A stretch of 64,000 nt of DNA from Margaritispora aquatica (Eukaryota > Ascomycota > Leotiomycetes > Helotiales > Discinellaceae). The DNA is taken from the NCBI GenBank assembly GCA_007644065.1, contig VJWN01000014.1, positions 310,001-374,000 on the forward strand, read 5' to 3'. Below the pieces are notes generated by a model, which was not told the origin of the DNA, ran no database searches, and worked only from the letters and a program-made list of their open reading frames with translations. Both the position numbers and the translations under genes were made by a program. Below, one piece after another: positions 35,031 through 48,549 of this stretch. The stretch's first letter is position 1. The number at the start of each line of letters is the position of its first letter.

Positions 35031-35804
35031 ATGACTTGCACTACATTACTCGCTCCAGATGAGAACGCACTCGTCATCCAGCTCAGGTAGTCTTGCTTAT
35101 ACTTGTCTTCTTGTACTTGCTAATATCTGTCTAGTTATTCGCCCATTTCTCCGCAGTCACTCAATGATATCGAACATTCGCAAGCCAGTGTGCATGTTAT
35201 TGCAGAGCAAGCCCTCGAAGTCGAGTTAACCACTTTACCATACACAATTTTGACGGAAGCGGCCTTGCATAGTCATGAGTCCCCGCAACAAACTTCTCCA
35301 CAAACAGCAAACTCCTCTATCATTCTGATGTATGGACACACATCCAGATCAGACCGCGAATCTGATGCTGTATCGAAAGCGCGTCGTAATACTCTGCACC
35401 CCTCAGCAATGACACCGATTGGGTTGTTTGAAGCCATGAAGCTGATGGATCTCCCTTATCATCCACATCAGCGACTTCGAGAGCATGAGTCGTTGTACAA
35501 TGAGACTGCTCACAATTCATCTCAAGCTATGTGGGAGCACAAAGAACATATATCTGCTCCTAATGCTTCCGATTCTGTGCGTTCCGAGGAGGCAGGCTCG
35601 GTAGATGTCACACGTCACCAACAGGAGGAGTGCGAATACCATACCAGCAGTCATTACCCCGGTTTCTTGGGATTGAGTATGGATGACAGCCACAGTTTGA
35701 CTGGAGTTGGTGACCAATTTGATCTACCTAATGTAGCTCTTGGGGCGACAGATATATTTGAAGTCTTTGCTTCTTATTGTCGGCATCACATGGATACGTG
35801 GTAA
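35031..35804 (+). CDS. Hypothetical 241-aa hydrophilic protein
   Basis: Two exons, 35031-35086 and 35135-35804, join across a 48-nt intron (GTAGTC donor, GCTAAT branch, CTAG acceptor), giving 241 aa beginning MTCTTLLAPDENALVIQL. It is rich in Ser, His, Glu and Gln and has no membrane segment. A short ordered part (HPSAMTPIGLFEAMKLMDLP) sits mid-protein. I do not recognise the family. The intron has the right size and signals and extends the frame upstream, which favours a real gene over chance. Confidence 0.5.
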
Positions 35805-38643
35805 AGGAATTATTTGCTGTATTTCTCTTGATCGTGTTCAAGATATGATTTCTTTTTTGGCCTCTATTGTCTCGTCGCGTGTTTGGAGGGTGGGAACTCA
35901 TTGTGTGTTGGCTCTCAAGTCGTCCAGCTTTGGGATTCCACTTAGCATTCCGCAGCTAGGCAAGGACGGCCTCACGCAGTGGCCCGGGAGGGCCAGCGGA
36001 GCGTCATCACAACCACATTTATGTCTACTTATGTTGCTCCCTCACAGTCAGCCTTTAAGCACCCTTGTCTCATCTTTCGCATTTTGTTTAGCAGTTTGAG
36101 CCTACAATCTAACTTCACTGGTGTCGAACGAGGTTAGATATTTTAAACCAATGTCTGGCCGTTTCTCTCGCTTTGTGTCCAAACACAAAATTGCTCCCTG
36201 AGGATGCTTCTTTTTGTACGTCTTTTGGACTTTTGTTTTAGCTTTGCTTAGCTTTTCTGTGTTGGGGCTACGTGATAGTAGCTTGCACTGCCAAGCCTGC
36301 CCCTGGACCCTTCTCCATACTGCTAGCAAGACGTATCCGCAATTGTAATTGGTAAATAAACATACCTACTACGCCCATAGATTATCTAACCCACACATGG
36401 CCTCTTCCAAGAATTTCTGGTTGCACAAGTACCGAGATGACGCTTCCCACAAGTTGTAGTAGAACCCTTCTCCAACCTTGAGTCCAAATTCTTAGATCGC
36501 CAGCATATCTACAGATCCTTTCGTTGAGGAGCTGTATCGTTGAGGAGTCTCTCTTGGTGTATTTTAGCTAGTTCGGGGATGATACTAACGTAGCATATCG
36601 CTCACTTTGGGGATCTCATTAAGAACAGAAGCATAGTCAAATCCACGATGTGGAGTGGCCAGAACAAACATGCCTCGTATAGGCTCGTAAGAGCGCCTTC
36701 AGAGCTCTCCTTGCGAGCTAAAATATATGCTTTTGAGGATGCTAGGCTCGCATTGTTTGCAAAGATATGTTTTTATCGTATTTATGGGAACGAGCGATGC
36801 TTTTTGGAACAAACAGCACAAATCATACACCTTGATGACAATTCCACTCACTGAATAACCAAGTAAAATTATCGGCCACTATGGTATCGTTTGACTTCTT
36901 AATAGTGAAAACATACCTTAGACTTGTGCCCATTCAAAACGACCTCGGGGGAAAGGAAGTGGATTTCCTTTCCATATCTAGATGTGTGTCTTTGCTATGC
37001 TCGCCGTCATCATGTGAATCATACGAATCATGTTCATGGACTTCGGTAACATTGATCGTTTCATAATTCGTGTTTATAAATGCTATGTTGGTGGCAATCG
37101 TTTTTTGTTTATGTCGCTGGGTAAGCTCCTTACCTTGTATCTCCGAGTCAGCCATACTCATGATGTTCCTTGATTTAGACACACTTGCTGCCATGGCTAT
37201 GTCGCTTGTAGATAGGCATATCAAGGCGCAGAGGCATAGACAAGATAGTTTTAAGTAAGACAGTCTTGAACAGTATAGTAAACAGTGTGATGATAATGCA
37301 GTCTCGTGGCGTTGCGTTTTGGGCCGAGAAATATTTACCTTCGTGCCTTTCTTTTACCCTATTATTTCTCCCTTTGGTGTCCTTTTTGCTTGTTATCTTC
37401 CACAATTTGACTTCGTACTTAGTGCATCTTGTCCCATTAACAACTATTTTACGACAACATACTGATCGTGGTGAAGAACATCAATCTTACAACCAAATCA
37501 TGGATGAAGCACTCGATCCATCGATACTTGCCAGTTGTCTCGTAGACGATCACTTCAATTCTTGCAGCGGAGCAGCTTTCGTGATCTGCACAGGTTGTGA
37601 AAGTTGCCTTGATGCGACTAATACAAGACATAGATCTCAGTAGTGATTCCGAGAATCTTTAAACTGTAAATATTTGCTCGAGTAATGATCTCTGAGGATA
37701 AAACAATACTCAAGAATCCATTAAAGCGGTTGGCACCTGTTCGTGGATTCTGCCTATTTCGTATGCAAATGTTTGCCTGATTCGATGTCACATCCGTGCC
37801 TATTGCTTGAAATTGAATGATTGAAACTTAATCAATTACCGCAAACTATGTTCGGCCAAACTGTATCAAGATTCAGAAATTATTAAGCTACAAACCTTTA
37901 TCACCACTGAGAATTCACCTCTGATATTTTCGATATTTACGAAATAACAGCCGAAGACTGCCCAACCCAGCAAGATCAGAACGACAAAAATACGAATGAC
38001 AGTCCTCAACCGCCACCCTCTGATTTTATCTCGTATGATGGCTTATCTTTTATACTCTGATTGTATAACTCTTTGTCAACAAGAATAAGAGTTCCAAACA
38101 TAAAGTAACATAAAATAATGTTATAATTGTCACGTGCCATGAGTGGCGACAGAACTGCCGAAGTGCCGGCTTCGAAGAGCAGAATCTTGCACTTATCGTC
38201 TTGGCTTTGTGTCCGTCAGTGAACTGATAAGTTGGCGTTGGATTGGCGCAGGATTGGCGTCTTGCAACATCAGATTTCAATTGGGTTTGAATGTCTGTCC
38301 AGCCAATTGTAAGGTTCCAGTCCTTCGGGCCAAGACTCCTCCGATATGTCTCCCCGTCATCCCGCCATTTGGTTTGCGGACTACACTCAACTTCACCGGG
38401 CCTACCCCACTATGAGAACTTGTCCGCTTCTACTACTGGTATCACCGTATGCTTTTGGTGCAACAAATTTTCATACCAAGGGCTTGGTGACATGATGAAG
38501 CAGGATGGGGTTGTTGAAGGTGATTAGTGCGGGGCGTTGATGTCTACTTAAGATAGATTGCCCCCACGTTCCTAAGAATTGAGTTTGATCAATATCTGAT
38601 CCAAATGAGCCAAATCAAGTTCAAAGTCCACACAAAAAGTGCA
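35805..38643. other. Long gene-poor region before the ENA ATPase
   Basis: 2.8 kb without a supported gene. Weak frames exist: 36934-37224 on the minus strand (96 codons; acidic, His-rich HEHDSYDSHDDGEHS) and 37266-37643 on the plus strand (hydrophobic start). Neither has introns or relatives I can name. The last few hundred bases must include the ENA promoter. Confidence 0.5.
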
Positions 38644-41600
38644 ATGGCAAGCAAGTCATCTAATAAAGATGCTCCAGCTCACGTCTCAGGACAAGCTAAC
38701 GAACCCCTCTCTGGTCTTCCTCACACTCTCACAAGTGAACAACTTGCAACAGAAACAGGAGCAAATACTCAAGATGGCCTCACAGCCAGTGAAGCATCCG
38801 CTCGACTCGAGAAATACGGTCGCAATGAGTTAGACAATGGCCCAGGAGTGTCGCCGGTCAAGATCCTCGTGCGACAAGTTGCAAATGCAATGACTCTAGT
38901 TAAGCGTACCATACGTCCCTTTCCCAGATCACAGATTTTCTGATCCAATTCCTAGGTGTTGATAATGGCTATGGCAGTTTCGTTTGGCATCGGCTCGTAT
39001 ATCGAGGGTGGTGTCATTTCAGCTGTTATTGTGCTGAATATTGTCGTGGGCTTCTTTCAAGAGTTTAGTGCTGAGAAAACAATGAACTCTTTGAGAAGTC
39101 TTAGTAGTCCTACTGCCAGTGTCGTGAGAGATGGTCAAAACATCGTTGTTCCAACTGGTGAGCTGGTTTTTGGCGATTTGGTCGAAGTGAAGGTTGGAGA
39201 CACAATCCCAGCCGACATACGGTACGTTTTATCTACCTGAGATGAGAAAGGTTGCTAATATCTTCAGACTCATTGAGGCTATGAACTTCGAGACTGACGA
39301 AGCTCTACTCACCGGCGAATCTCTTCCAGTACAAAAGGAAGCTAGTGCTACTTTTGCTGCTGATACTGGACCTGGCGATCGTCTCAATGTGATTTACAGC
39401 TCTTCAACTGTCACCAAAGGTCGTGGACGGGGTGTTGTCTTTGCAACTGGTATGACTACTGAGATTGGTTCCATTGCAGCTGCTCTTCGTGGAGAAACTT
39501 CAAAGCGTCGTCATGTCAAGCGCAAGCCGGATGGAAGTGCCAAGCCACATCGATATGTCGAAGCTGGTGCATTAACTGCCAGTGACTTTGTTGGTCGCTT
39601 TCTCGGTGTCAATGTCGGAACGCCTCTGCAACGCAAGCTTTCGAAATTAGCCATCCTACTTTTCTTTGTCGCTGTTGTCTGTGCTATTATCGTACTTGGT
39701 GCGAATAGCTTCTCGAACAACAGGGAAGTTATCATCTATGCTGTCGCTACTGGGCTGTCCATGATCCCGGCTTCTCTGATCGTGGTATTAACAATCACAA
39801 TGGCTGCCGGTACCAAGAGGATGGTTGAGCGACATGTCGTCGTACGAAAGCTTGATTCTCTTGAGGCTCTTGGAGGTGTTACTGGTAAGTAAATGCTTGC
39901 AAGTGACAAAAATGTGTGCTAACTCGAGCTGCAGACATCTGCTCCGATAAAACTGGTACACTGACTCAAGGAAAGATGGTTGTCAAAAAGGCTTGGATCC
40001 CAAGCAAAGGAACCTACTCCGTCGGAAATTCCGAAAATCCTATTGATCCAACCCTTGGTGACATCTCATACCACGAGTCTGCCCCACGAGATGAGGTTGG
40101 CGAGAAGGAAGAGTATCCATCTGGACCAGAAGATTTGATCAATAATAATAAAGATCTCGAAGAGCTTCTCAACATCGCTTCTTTAGCCAATTTGGCCCAT
40201 GTCCACAAATCTGAAGATACTTGGAAAGCTCGAGGTGATCCTACCGACATTGCCATACAGGTTCTGGCCTCACGCTTCAATTGGAATCGCACTCGCTGGA
40301 CCAGTGAAAGCAATCCAATCTGGACTCAAAAGGCAGAATATCCCTTCGATTCAACAATCAAGAAGATGTCTGTGATCTTCCAAAGTGCCGAGAAGTCTAT
40401 GGTTTTTACCAAAGGTGCTGTTGAGAGAGTTCTCGAATCCTGCTCAACTATTTGTGGCACGAGTGGGAATCTAAACTTGTCGGAAGATATCCGCACTCAG
40501 ATTTTGGAAAATATGGAAGCACTTGCTAGCCAAGGACTCCGTGTTCTTGCTCTAGCTAGCAAGGAGCTACCTCGTCCGATCAACGAACTTAAAATCCCGG
40601 AGAGATCTACCATCGAGAATAGGCTCATCTTTCGCGGACTTGTGGGCCTTTATGATCCTCCACGACCAGAAACAGCAGATGCAGTAACGGCTTGCCATGC
40701 TTCTGGAATTGCTGTACATATGCTGACTGGCGACCACCCTTCCACTGCTCGGGCAATTGCACACCAAGTTGGAATTCTTCCTTCAGAATTTCACATGCCA
40801 TCCATTGCGCACGATAAAGCAGAGAGCATGGTAACAACTGCTTCAGCGTTTGACAAACTTTCTGACGAGGAGATCGATGCCCTGCCTCTCTTGCCACTTG
40901 TCATCGCACGTTGCTCACCTACGACCAAAGTCCGTATGATTGAGGCTCTCCATCGCCGAGGTCGATTTGCAGCCATGACCGGTGATGGAGTCAACGATTC
41001 CCCTTCACTCAAACGTGCAGATGTTGGTATTGCAATGGGTCTCGCAGGTTCTGACGTAGCAAAAGATGCTTCGGATATCGTCCTCACTGACGACAACTTT
41101 GCATCTATTCTCAACGCCGTTGAAGAGGGTCGACGAATGTTTGACAATATTCAGAAGTTCATACTCCACTTACTCGCTGAAAACATCGCGCAAGCATGTA
41201 CACTTCTTATTGGACTCGTTTTCAAGGACGACACAGGACTTTCTGTGTTCCCACTGGCACCAGTTGAGATTCTCTGGGTGATTATGATCACGTCTGGCAT
41301 GCCGGATATGGGTCTTGGCTTCGAAGATGCTGCGCCAGATCTAATGTTACGCCCTCCTCACCCTCTCCGCATTGGCGTCTTCACTCGTGAAGTACTGCTC
41401 GACATGGTAGTTTACGGTCTCTGGATGGCAGCTCTTTGTCTCTCAGCATTCACGCTCGTTATGTTCGCATTTGGTGATGGTAATCTCGGAACCGGTTGCA
41501 ACGATTCCTATTCTATGGACTGCGACACCGTGTTCCGTGCCCGCGCAACCACTTTCGTCTGTCTCACCTGGTTTGCACTCTTCCTAGCCTGGGAGATGAT

Positions 41601-41961
41601 CAATATGCGCCGTTCGTTCTTCGCTATGCAGCCAAAGGACAGCCCCAAACGTCGTGGTAACATACTCACGCAATGGGCTTATGACGTCTGGAGCAACCAG
41701 TTCCTCTTCTGGGCCGTGGTCGCAGGATTCATCACCGTCTTTCCAACACTGTATATCCCAGTCTTGAACACCAAGGTCTTCAAACATACGGGGATTAGCT
41801 GGGAGTGGGGCATCGTGTTCATTGAGAGTATCTTGTTCTTTGCTGGTGTGGAGACGTGGAAGTGGGGAAAGAGGATTTATTTCCGAAAAGTGACGAAGAA
41901 GACGATTGCGGGTCAAGAATTAGACTTGGAGAAGAAGGCCTTTGGGGTTTACTTCGATTGA
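38644..41961 (+). CDS. ENA-type Na+/K+ P-ATPase (type IID)
   Basis: Four exons: 38644-38898, 38956-39221, 39268-39884, 39935-41961; phases agree, 1,054 aa. The P-type marks appear in order: actuator loop LLTGESLPVQ, helix 4 LSMIPASLIVVLT, phosphorylation site ICSDKTGTLTQGKM (Asp), nucleotide-binding FTKGAVERVL, hinge MTGDGVNDSPSLKRADVGIAMG, and helix 5 LLAENIAQACTL. Length and motifs fit fungal ENA pumps, which export Na+ and/or K+ across the plasma membrane under salt or high pH. The chosen start is the MASKSS Met, which has the better context (gcaATGGC); an in-frame ATG at 38605 would add 13 residues. The first donor (GTTAAG) is unusual, but the phase and the join to VLIMAMAVSF leave little choice. 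Confidence 0.93.
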
Positions 41962-42660
41962 TGTAGATGAAAGCTTGGTGGACGACGGTAGGTCAATACT
42001 TGGGCAAGCAGATGGAAGCAGAGAAGGGGTGATGTTTTATCTTTCCTTGCTATTTTTGATTTCTATCTTTGATTTCTTCCAAAAAATTTATACTATTAAG
42101 ATTATTAAAAGAATTTGTAGGTTTATCTGTTCCATTTAAAAGAAAGCATAAGGAGTAAGTCCAAATCATGTGACTTGTGTTTTCGAGACACCTGACCGGC
42201 AGACTATTAAGAATAATAGATTAACCAGGTTTCTCCTACAAAAGAAAAGTCTTTATCGGCAGTTCTTAATTCTATGAGTATAGCTTCTGGCGTCTGTTTC
42301 TATTATTGAATTTTTTTAGCCCTGACACACGTGACAAGATGTATAATACGACTGCTCCTAATTAATTGTCTCCCGTTCCACCTATCCGGGAGCAGGAATA
42401 TCACCTACACTTTCAGAGAATACCTTAGAATAATAGTACCTAGCATGCTCGTCTAAACATCGAGTATGGGATCCAAATGTCCCTGTGATGATTCAAAGAT
42501 GGCTACATTACTCTGCATTGGGGGCAGGTTGCATGGTGCAATGATTGGCCATAGGTAGCTGCACCAAAGCCAGAATGAGGCTCTCAGCCATCCATCCTGA
42601 AAAACTGCTATCCTCGAGCATCATCATATTTCATAAGGCTGTTTGAGTCAAGTTTACTCG
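41962..42660. other. Intergenic region
   Basis: 3' region of the ENA gene and promoter side of the next plus-strand gene. No gene seen. Confidence 0.55.
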
Positions 42661-45600
42661 ATGGCAGGTATTTCATGTTCAATTATTCATCAGGGCGCAG
42701 AGCTGAATGGCGATGTAACATTGGATTCTGTGAACGAGGCTCACCCAAGCGCTTCATCTCAAGAAAGTGATCGTGATGTAGGCAACCTACGTTGTATTTT
42801 TTTTTCTCCAAAACTTACCTACTACAGTTGCCTGCTCCCATAAACTACGAATGGCTAGAAAACATTCCTACTCGTAGGCGCAAATTACTGAATTCTCATT
42901 GTCATACACACAATAACTAACAAGCTGGCACAGATCCCTGCTTCACTCCACTCGGAAATGGAGCCGCAAGATCGTTCGACATGGGAGCAGATGGCTTTAC
43001 AGTCTCCGTGAATCTCGGGCAAGAAATTTTGCAAATGACAGCTCCTGATCCTACTTGCGGTATCGTGCGTGTTCGAGGATATTTCGAAAATGGACCCGAT
43101 GCCATCCTAGCTCGAGCGCAGCGACGATCAAGCGGGAAAGCAAGCTTCGGTCTCGAGTTTGTCAAAAAAGAAGATCCGGATAGTGGGCAGTATGAGATTG
43201 GTCCTTTGGTCACACATGGACTGATAAACTATCGATGGCCTTACATTAAGCACCTACTGTGGTACAAAACTACGAGTGGATACCTCTTGTCTTCTGGGAG
43301 CTTCACCAAAATCACGTTTGTTCACAGTGGAACAGTTTTTCAGGTGATGGCATTTCAACCTGCTCAAACCCAGATCATCACCGAAAGCATCCGAGTAGAT
43401 TTCAAAAGAAAAATTAGCTTCTCCTGTGCGTGTTTGAAGCCACACCTTCACATGGATAAACGAGTGACAACTTCGTGTGAGAAGGAGAATGGAATTTCAA
43501 CATTTGGTAATCTTTTGTATCGTCAGAGGTTGCGAACCAAAGTTTTCACTATTAGTGATGGTTCCATAAAAGACCGCCCTGGAATTACTTCTTACTCCCA
43601 CGATTTCAGACACGTTGATTCCTACCACATCACTATCAAGCCAGGAAAAGAGACTGTGGTTGTTGCTGCTCTCAAGCTAGACCAAAGCGGTAGTGATGAT
43701 GATTGGGATTACAATTGCAGCTTTTTACCCTTTCGCTCAGATGCACTACGCAATTATCTTGGCTTGGAACAGGATTCCAAATTCGCCATTCCACAGATAT
43801 GGCAGGCTCTACTGCAGCCTGTGCCTGAGTACAAGCAGCAAGAAATGCATGCAATTGCTCGATGTGCTGAGCAAATATTGACTATTTCGGTCCCAGTTTC
43901 AAGACACATTAAAGAAGATTCAAGAAATCTCCATAGTACCAGCACTGGAGAATCTGAGCATGAACTCGACGGAACTCGAACAGGCATTGCACATTTACAT
44001 AACTTGATGGTTGATCCAGTTGTGAATTTGGAAAGCACATTGTGAGTGGTCGTCCTTCGCACGATTTTCAACACGTCTAACAATTGATAGCTGGAATGTC
44101 CGATTTCTTATTAAGGCATTTAATCTTCTGTCTCGGTCTCTGGTCTTCCTCAAAACCAGTCAAGAACAAATAAAGTCCCTTCTCACTAACAGGATCTCTG
44201 AAAACATTCGAGGCATATTGATTTGGGTGTGTAGAATTGACCTGCTTACTGATCAATACTTTACACTTCTTGGAAAGCCAATTTCAATGAAACAACGTAC
44301 AGAACATCCATCTTCTAAGACGAGGTCTCGGTATGGGTCGGAAGGATTTTATGGACCAATTATCATTTATTTTATTTTGAAGCATCATGGACAAGTACTT
44401 CGAAGGGAAAATGACCCTGCACTTAAGCTCCTCTTGGATCGTTTTCCAACTTTACTGAGTCAGATCCAGCAAAATATTGACGACCGAGAAGCGCACTCAA
44501 GTGGGGAAACTTTCCTTACGTGGTGTGCCCTTTCATGCCTGAGTAAATCAGCTGAATTTCTCATGTCATTTGGACGTGACCTCCCAAGTCCTCCAAGTCG
44601 TGTTAACTCAGACTTTCTGAGAACAATCCAAATATGGGAGACGAGAATGTCCACTTCGTTGTCGACAGATGCTACCTTGAATTTCGACACATGTCAGACT
44701 GCTGAAGAATCGCGAGAACGATTGATGACCTTAGCCTCTGAGCTTGATTTAGCCGTGCCTAATAAGGTCAAACAAGTCATGACATCTGACCAGAGTCCAA
44801 TTCGCAGACAGGGGACTGTTTACCTAAACTCAGGTACCCTGTTGCCAGCGAGGAATCCACTTATCAGAACATCTTTAGCACCGCCATGGGAACTTTTCTG
44901 TTTGAACTACAAGCTGGCCCCATTAATTGGCTTGGATAACCATGAATCAACGCTGCACAGCCAATTCTTGAGCAATGATTATTTGTTTCTGCGAACATGG
45001 GATCAAAGTAGTCTTGACTTTCCATCCATGTGGTGGGATCTTGAATGCTCAAGTGTAATTTGTGCCTTATTTCTTGACGGTCGCCGGACTCAGATGATTA
45101 ATACAGGCGCACTTAGCCCAGACGATGCTACATATGTGATAGATAGGGCATCTAATTTATACAAAATATGGCAATCTCGGAGCAAAGATGGTCAGCACAA
45201 AACCATAACTACTTCCCAGGAAGGACTTTGGGCAACGGAACCGAACCCCCAAACAAAATTCTTCACAAATGGAAAAATTAATGCATCTCGTCCAAAAACA
45301 CATCAAGAAAAACTTGTTGGGTACAACTGGAAAACTTCTCGACCAGGTCCTCCCGTTCAGCCAGACGTATGGGTTCAGTCATGGGATGATATGCCCGAAA
45401 TATATCAGTGGAATCGAAGACGAGATGATCCAAAAGGCTACCACAACTTAGATTTCTACTTCAGAGAATCTCTTGGTCGCGAGGATTGGTCATTTCCCCA
45501 TCACAACTGGGAAGCGCTGTTCCAAGAAGAAGAACTCACATTTCTCAGTATTTGTGATATGAGAATGAGTAGAATTGTTCCTTACTCTTCTACATTTTCA

Positions 45601-47462
45601 GGAAGAATGGCTATTGGCAAACTCGACAACGGAAGTGGGGAGGAAATCTTCTCCACTACCGTAGCAGACGAAAAGATGGCCCTCTGGATCGCTTATATTG
45701 ACAGGCAGAAAGAAAAGTGTTCTCCCTATGATTGGTTCCCAATGATGGACGATGAAGCTTTACTAAAGAACATCCAGCAAAAAACGAGGCATAAACTACT
45801 GGGAAACTTGCATGACAGCGTGGGTTGAGATTTATACATTTAGAATGCAACAGCTTACAATATTTAGCTAGCTGACTTAGGTGTGCGAAATCGCATTCTG
45901 TACGTTAAAAACAATCTTTAGAAATCTGAGTTGGCTGTTGCTGATGTAAACAGGTTCTTACAGAAGCTCACACCCTTGGTCGTGAAATCGTTCATACGCC
46001 TCTGGCATCGAGAATCCATTGATACTTTCAATAATCATATAGGAGAATCAACTAAATTTCTCGATAGAAGGAGGCAAACATGGACGACCAACATCACACT
46101 TTCATCGTGGATACTTGCGGAGCAAGAGCTAGACGGTGTTACATCATTCCATGTCCATCGAGCGGCAATCAAATTTCCACCAGACGGAGTACTGCGTCCC
46201 GTACACATGAAGAGGAGTCTTTGGGACGAGCTATCGAGTCCTGAAACTAGCACCACACAGTCTCAAAGGTTTGTCAGAGAACAAGCTCACTCCATTGTGC
46301 TCTCTGGTGACATGACCGGACACTGGTGGATCGCCACAGTCATTTCGGCCACACTCCCTGAGGTAGCTATGGGGCAATGCTTCCAAGTAACAGAGCAGAT
46401 TCTCGGGCAATTCATGTACCAGCCAATGACTGGGAGATGTTTGATCTTCCTGAATTTCCTCGGTAGTATATGTGAGCATCTCGCTGACGAATATGAGAGA
46501 CTACTTGAGTGTTTGGGCAAATTTCACGGATTTGGGGTACGTCTGATATGCGCAAGCAACGGCGTTACACTAACAATACTTGTAGCGCCAGGTGTTCGAA
46601 CAAGGGCCGCAAAGCGTTGATCCAACCAGCGACGAAGCTATACACCGTCTGACCATGATGGTGTGGGCTTTGGAGGCACTCCATCTCTTTCGCATCAAAA
46701 TCACAGACTCTATCCAGCAGGTCACGAACGCGAAAGACACCATGCAGATTTACATTGACCAGGTATCTATATGCTAGATCTGCAATCCTTCACCTTAGAC
46801 TGACAATTCGAAGGGCCCTGGTCGTCGCAAAGAAGAATTAGAGATTAGATGCCAATACCTCGTGGCAGATTTCGAAAAGAAGTTCGAGAAGCTTTCCGCT
46901 GTTCATGTTCTTATTGGACAGCAACTAGAGCAGGTCTCCCGTAATCATGAAATGGTCCGTCTTTTGCTTCTTTTAATTGAATTGGACTCACAGGATGATA
47001 GATCTCCTCAATGGTGGATATCCAGAGCACTTTGATCTCGCTAAAGCAGAACGACAACGTTAGGGTTCTTACATACATCACTATAGCCTACCTGCCTATA
47101 TCATTCGTTGCTGTAAGGATGTCTTCCACAACATAGGTTTTGAATCCTGTTACGCATCGGCTAACATATCACAGACCCTCTTTGCAGCACCTGTTATACC
47201 GGAGAGTTGGAGCAGCAACACATTCGCTGCCTTCATCACAGTGTTCATCGTCGTGACGTTCGCTGTTGCTAGCAACTTGGGGAGAGCGATGAAGTTATAT
47301 GACCACTTGCAACTCAAGTTACGAGTGAAGATTCAGCAGGGTAGGATGGAGAGGAGGATGAAAGAGGAGGAGGGGAAAGTGGCTGGAGCAGTGTTTCCAC
47401 CAGGTCGACCTCGTCAGTGGCCTATGCTACATTTGAGGCGACGTAAGAGGGATGGGATTTAG
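42661..47462 (+). CDS. Large protein with C-terminal CorA-like membrane module
   Basis: Resolved exons: about 42939-44041 (open frame from 42981), 44091-45819, 45922-46536, 46586-46762, 46799-46954, 47002-47112, 47175-47462; phases consistent, about 1,378 aa from the Met at 42981. A probable first exon from the ATG at 42661 (MAGISCSIIHQ) has an unclear donor. The long N-terminal part is unrecognised, with QSWDDMPEIYQWNRRRDD and a Trp-rich region. Near the end lie a long helix (EELEIRCQYLVADFEKKFEKL...QVSRNHEM) and the CorA-type core NDNVRVLTYITIAYLPISF. Two membrane segments (YITIAYLPISFVA; FAAFITVFIVVTFAVA) and a basic tail complete it. The GMN loop of true Mg2+ channels is absent (TLFAAPVIPE instead). 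Such large fungal CorA-like proteins have no assigned function; transport of divalent cations is unproven. Confidence 0.75.
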
Positions 47463-48549
47463 ATTGTATGGGTTTGTGTTTATTGCTAGACTGAGGGCAT
47501 TGAGGGGAATTGAGATGTAAGGTTGGAAAGGCTGGGTAGGACAGCAGTTGCGCGGGGAGAAACACATAACCGCGATTCAATTGAGACCTGAACTCCGATC
47601 TTTGCTTCCATACCGTCCTTGCATATTGCTAAATCAGTGTACCAATCCATACGAAATATCGAATTTCGAGTTAGACTACAATGGATAAGTCCAACGCCCG
47701 AGTTAGATGTGTTGTATTTGCCAAGTAACACACAGCAAATTCACTCTTCCCTAGCCCTTCCCATCATCCCTCGCTTAACCGACCTCGCCATACCCCAGGC
47801 CTTTCATCCAAATCCACCACCATCAATATAAATCCCAAAACCCCAGAGACTCCTATTCGCCAATCCCTAATCGACTCACCAAACACCACCAGCCAAGCTG
47901 CCGCAGAGGCTATACCCGAGTTTCGAGGTCACCCCCAACTGAGGAAATAATCTTGCATATACTTGGACTGTGCTTAGAAGATTAACTTAATACAAAGTAC
48001 AAAGGCTTAACGTACTGCTTACTCGCTGGCACTATATAATAGCAATTAGTTTTAGTCTTCAATTAACAAAGTGCAAGTCCGCAAGTTGCGCCATCGACCC
48101 AACTTCTGACTCACTGGTACTTTGACTTCTTGAGCAAACCTTTGTTTGTCCTCACATCACCTTTAATCTACTTAACTTACAAATATCGTATCAACTTCGC
48201 CGTCCATAATATTTTCAATCTTTAAAACAACATCCACGAATAGCACAGCCATAATTGTAAGCATAATATATCTCTCAAGTCAATGATATTGTCTTTATAT
48301 CTGACTATTTCCATCTCCTATCCGTTCCTTCCACCAATCATAGTTTCTAATCGCACAAACCCTAATTGCTACTCCTACTCTTACCACTACAAGAATCCAG
48401 TTCATGCCCACAGCAAGAGCCCCTATCATCCCCCTCTCCGTTCAAGAAATTCCTATCCATCTATCCTATCCAGTACAATTTTCCATTTCGCCCAAACAAT
48501 GATATAAGCTTTTCAAATTGGTATTGGTATATTTCTCTCCGGTGTGAAC
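47463..48549. other. Intergenic region
   Basis: Convergent spacer between the CorA-like gene (+) and the disordered-protein gene (-). No gene seen. Confidence 0.55.

Noticed and set aside
45820..45921. End of a separate gene at the TGA at 45826
   Set aside because: A GTGGGT donor at 45820 and TTTAG acceptor at 45921 join the frames in phase 0, and both sides are needed for one CorA-like protein; two genes remain a minor possibility.
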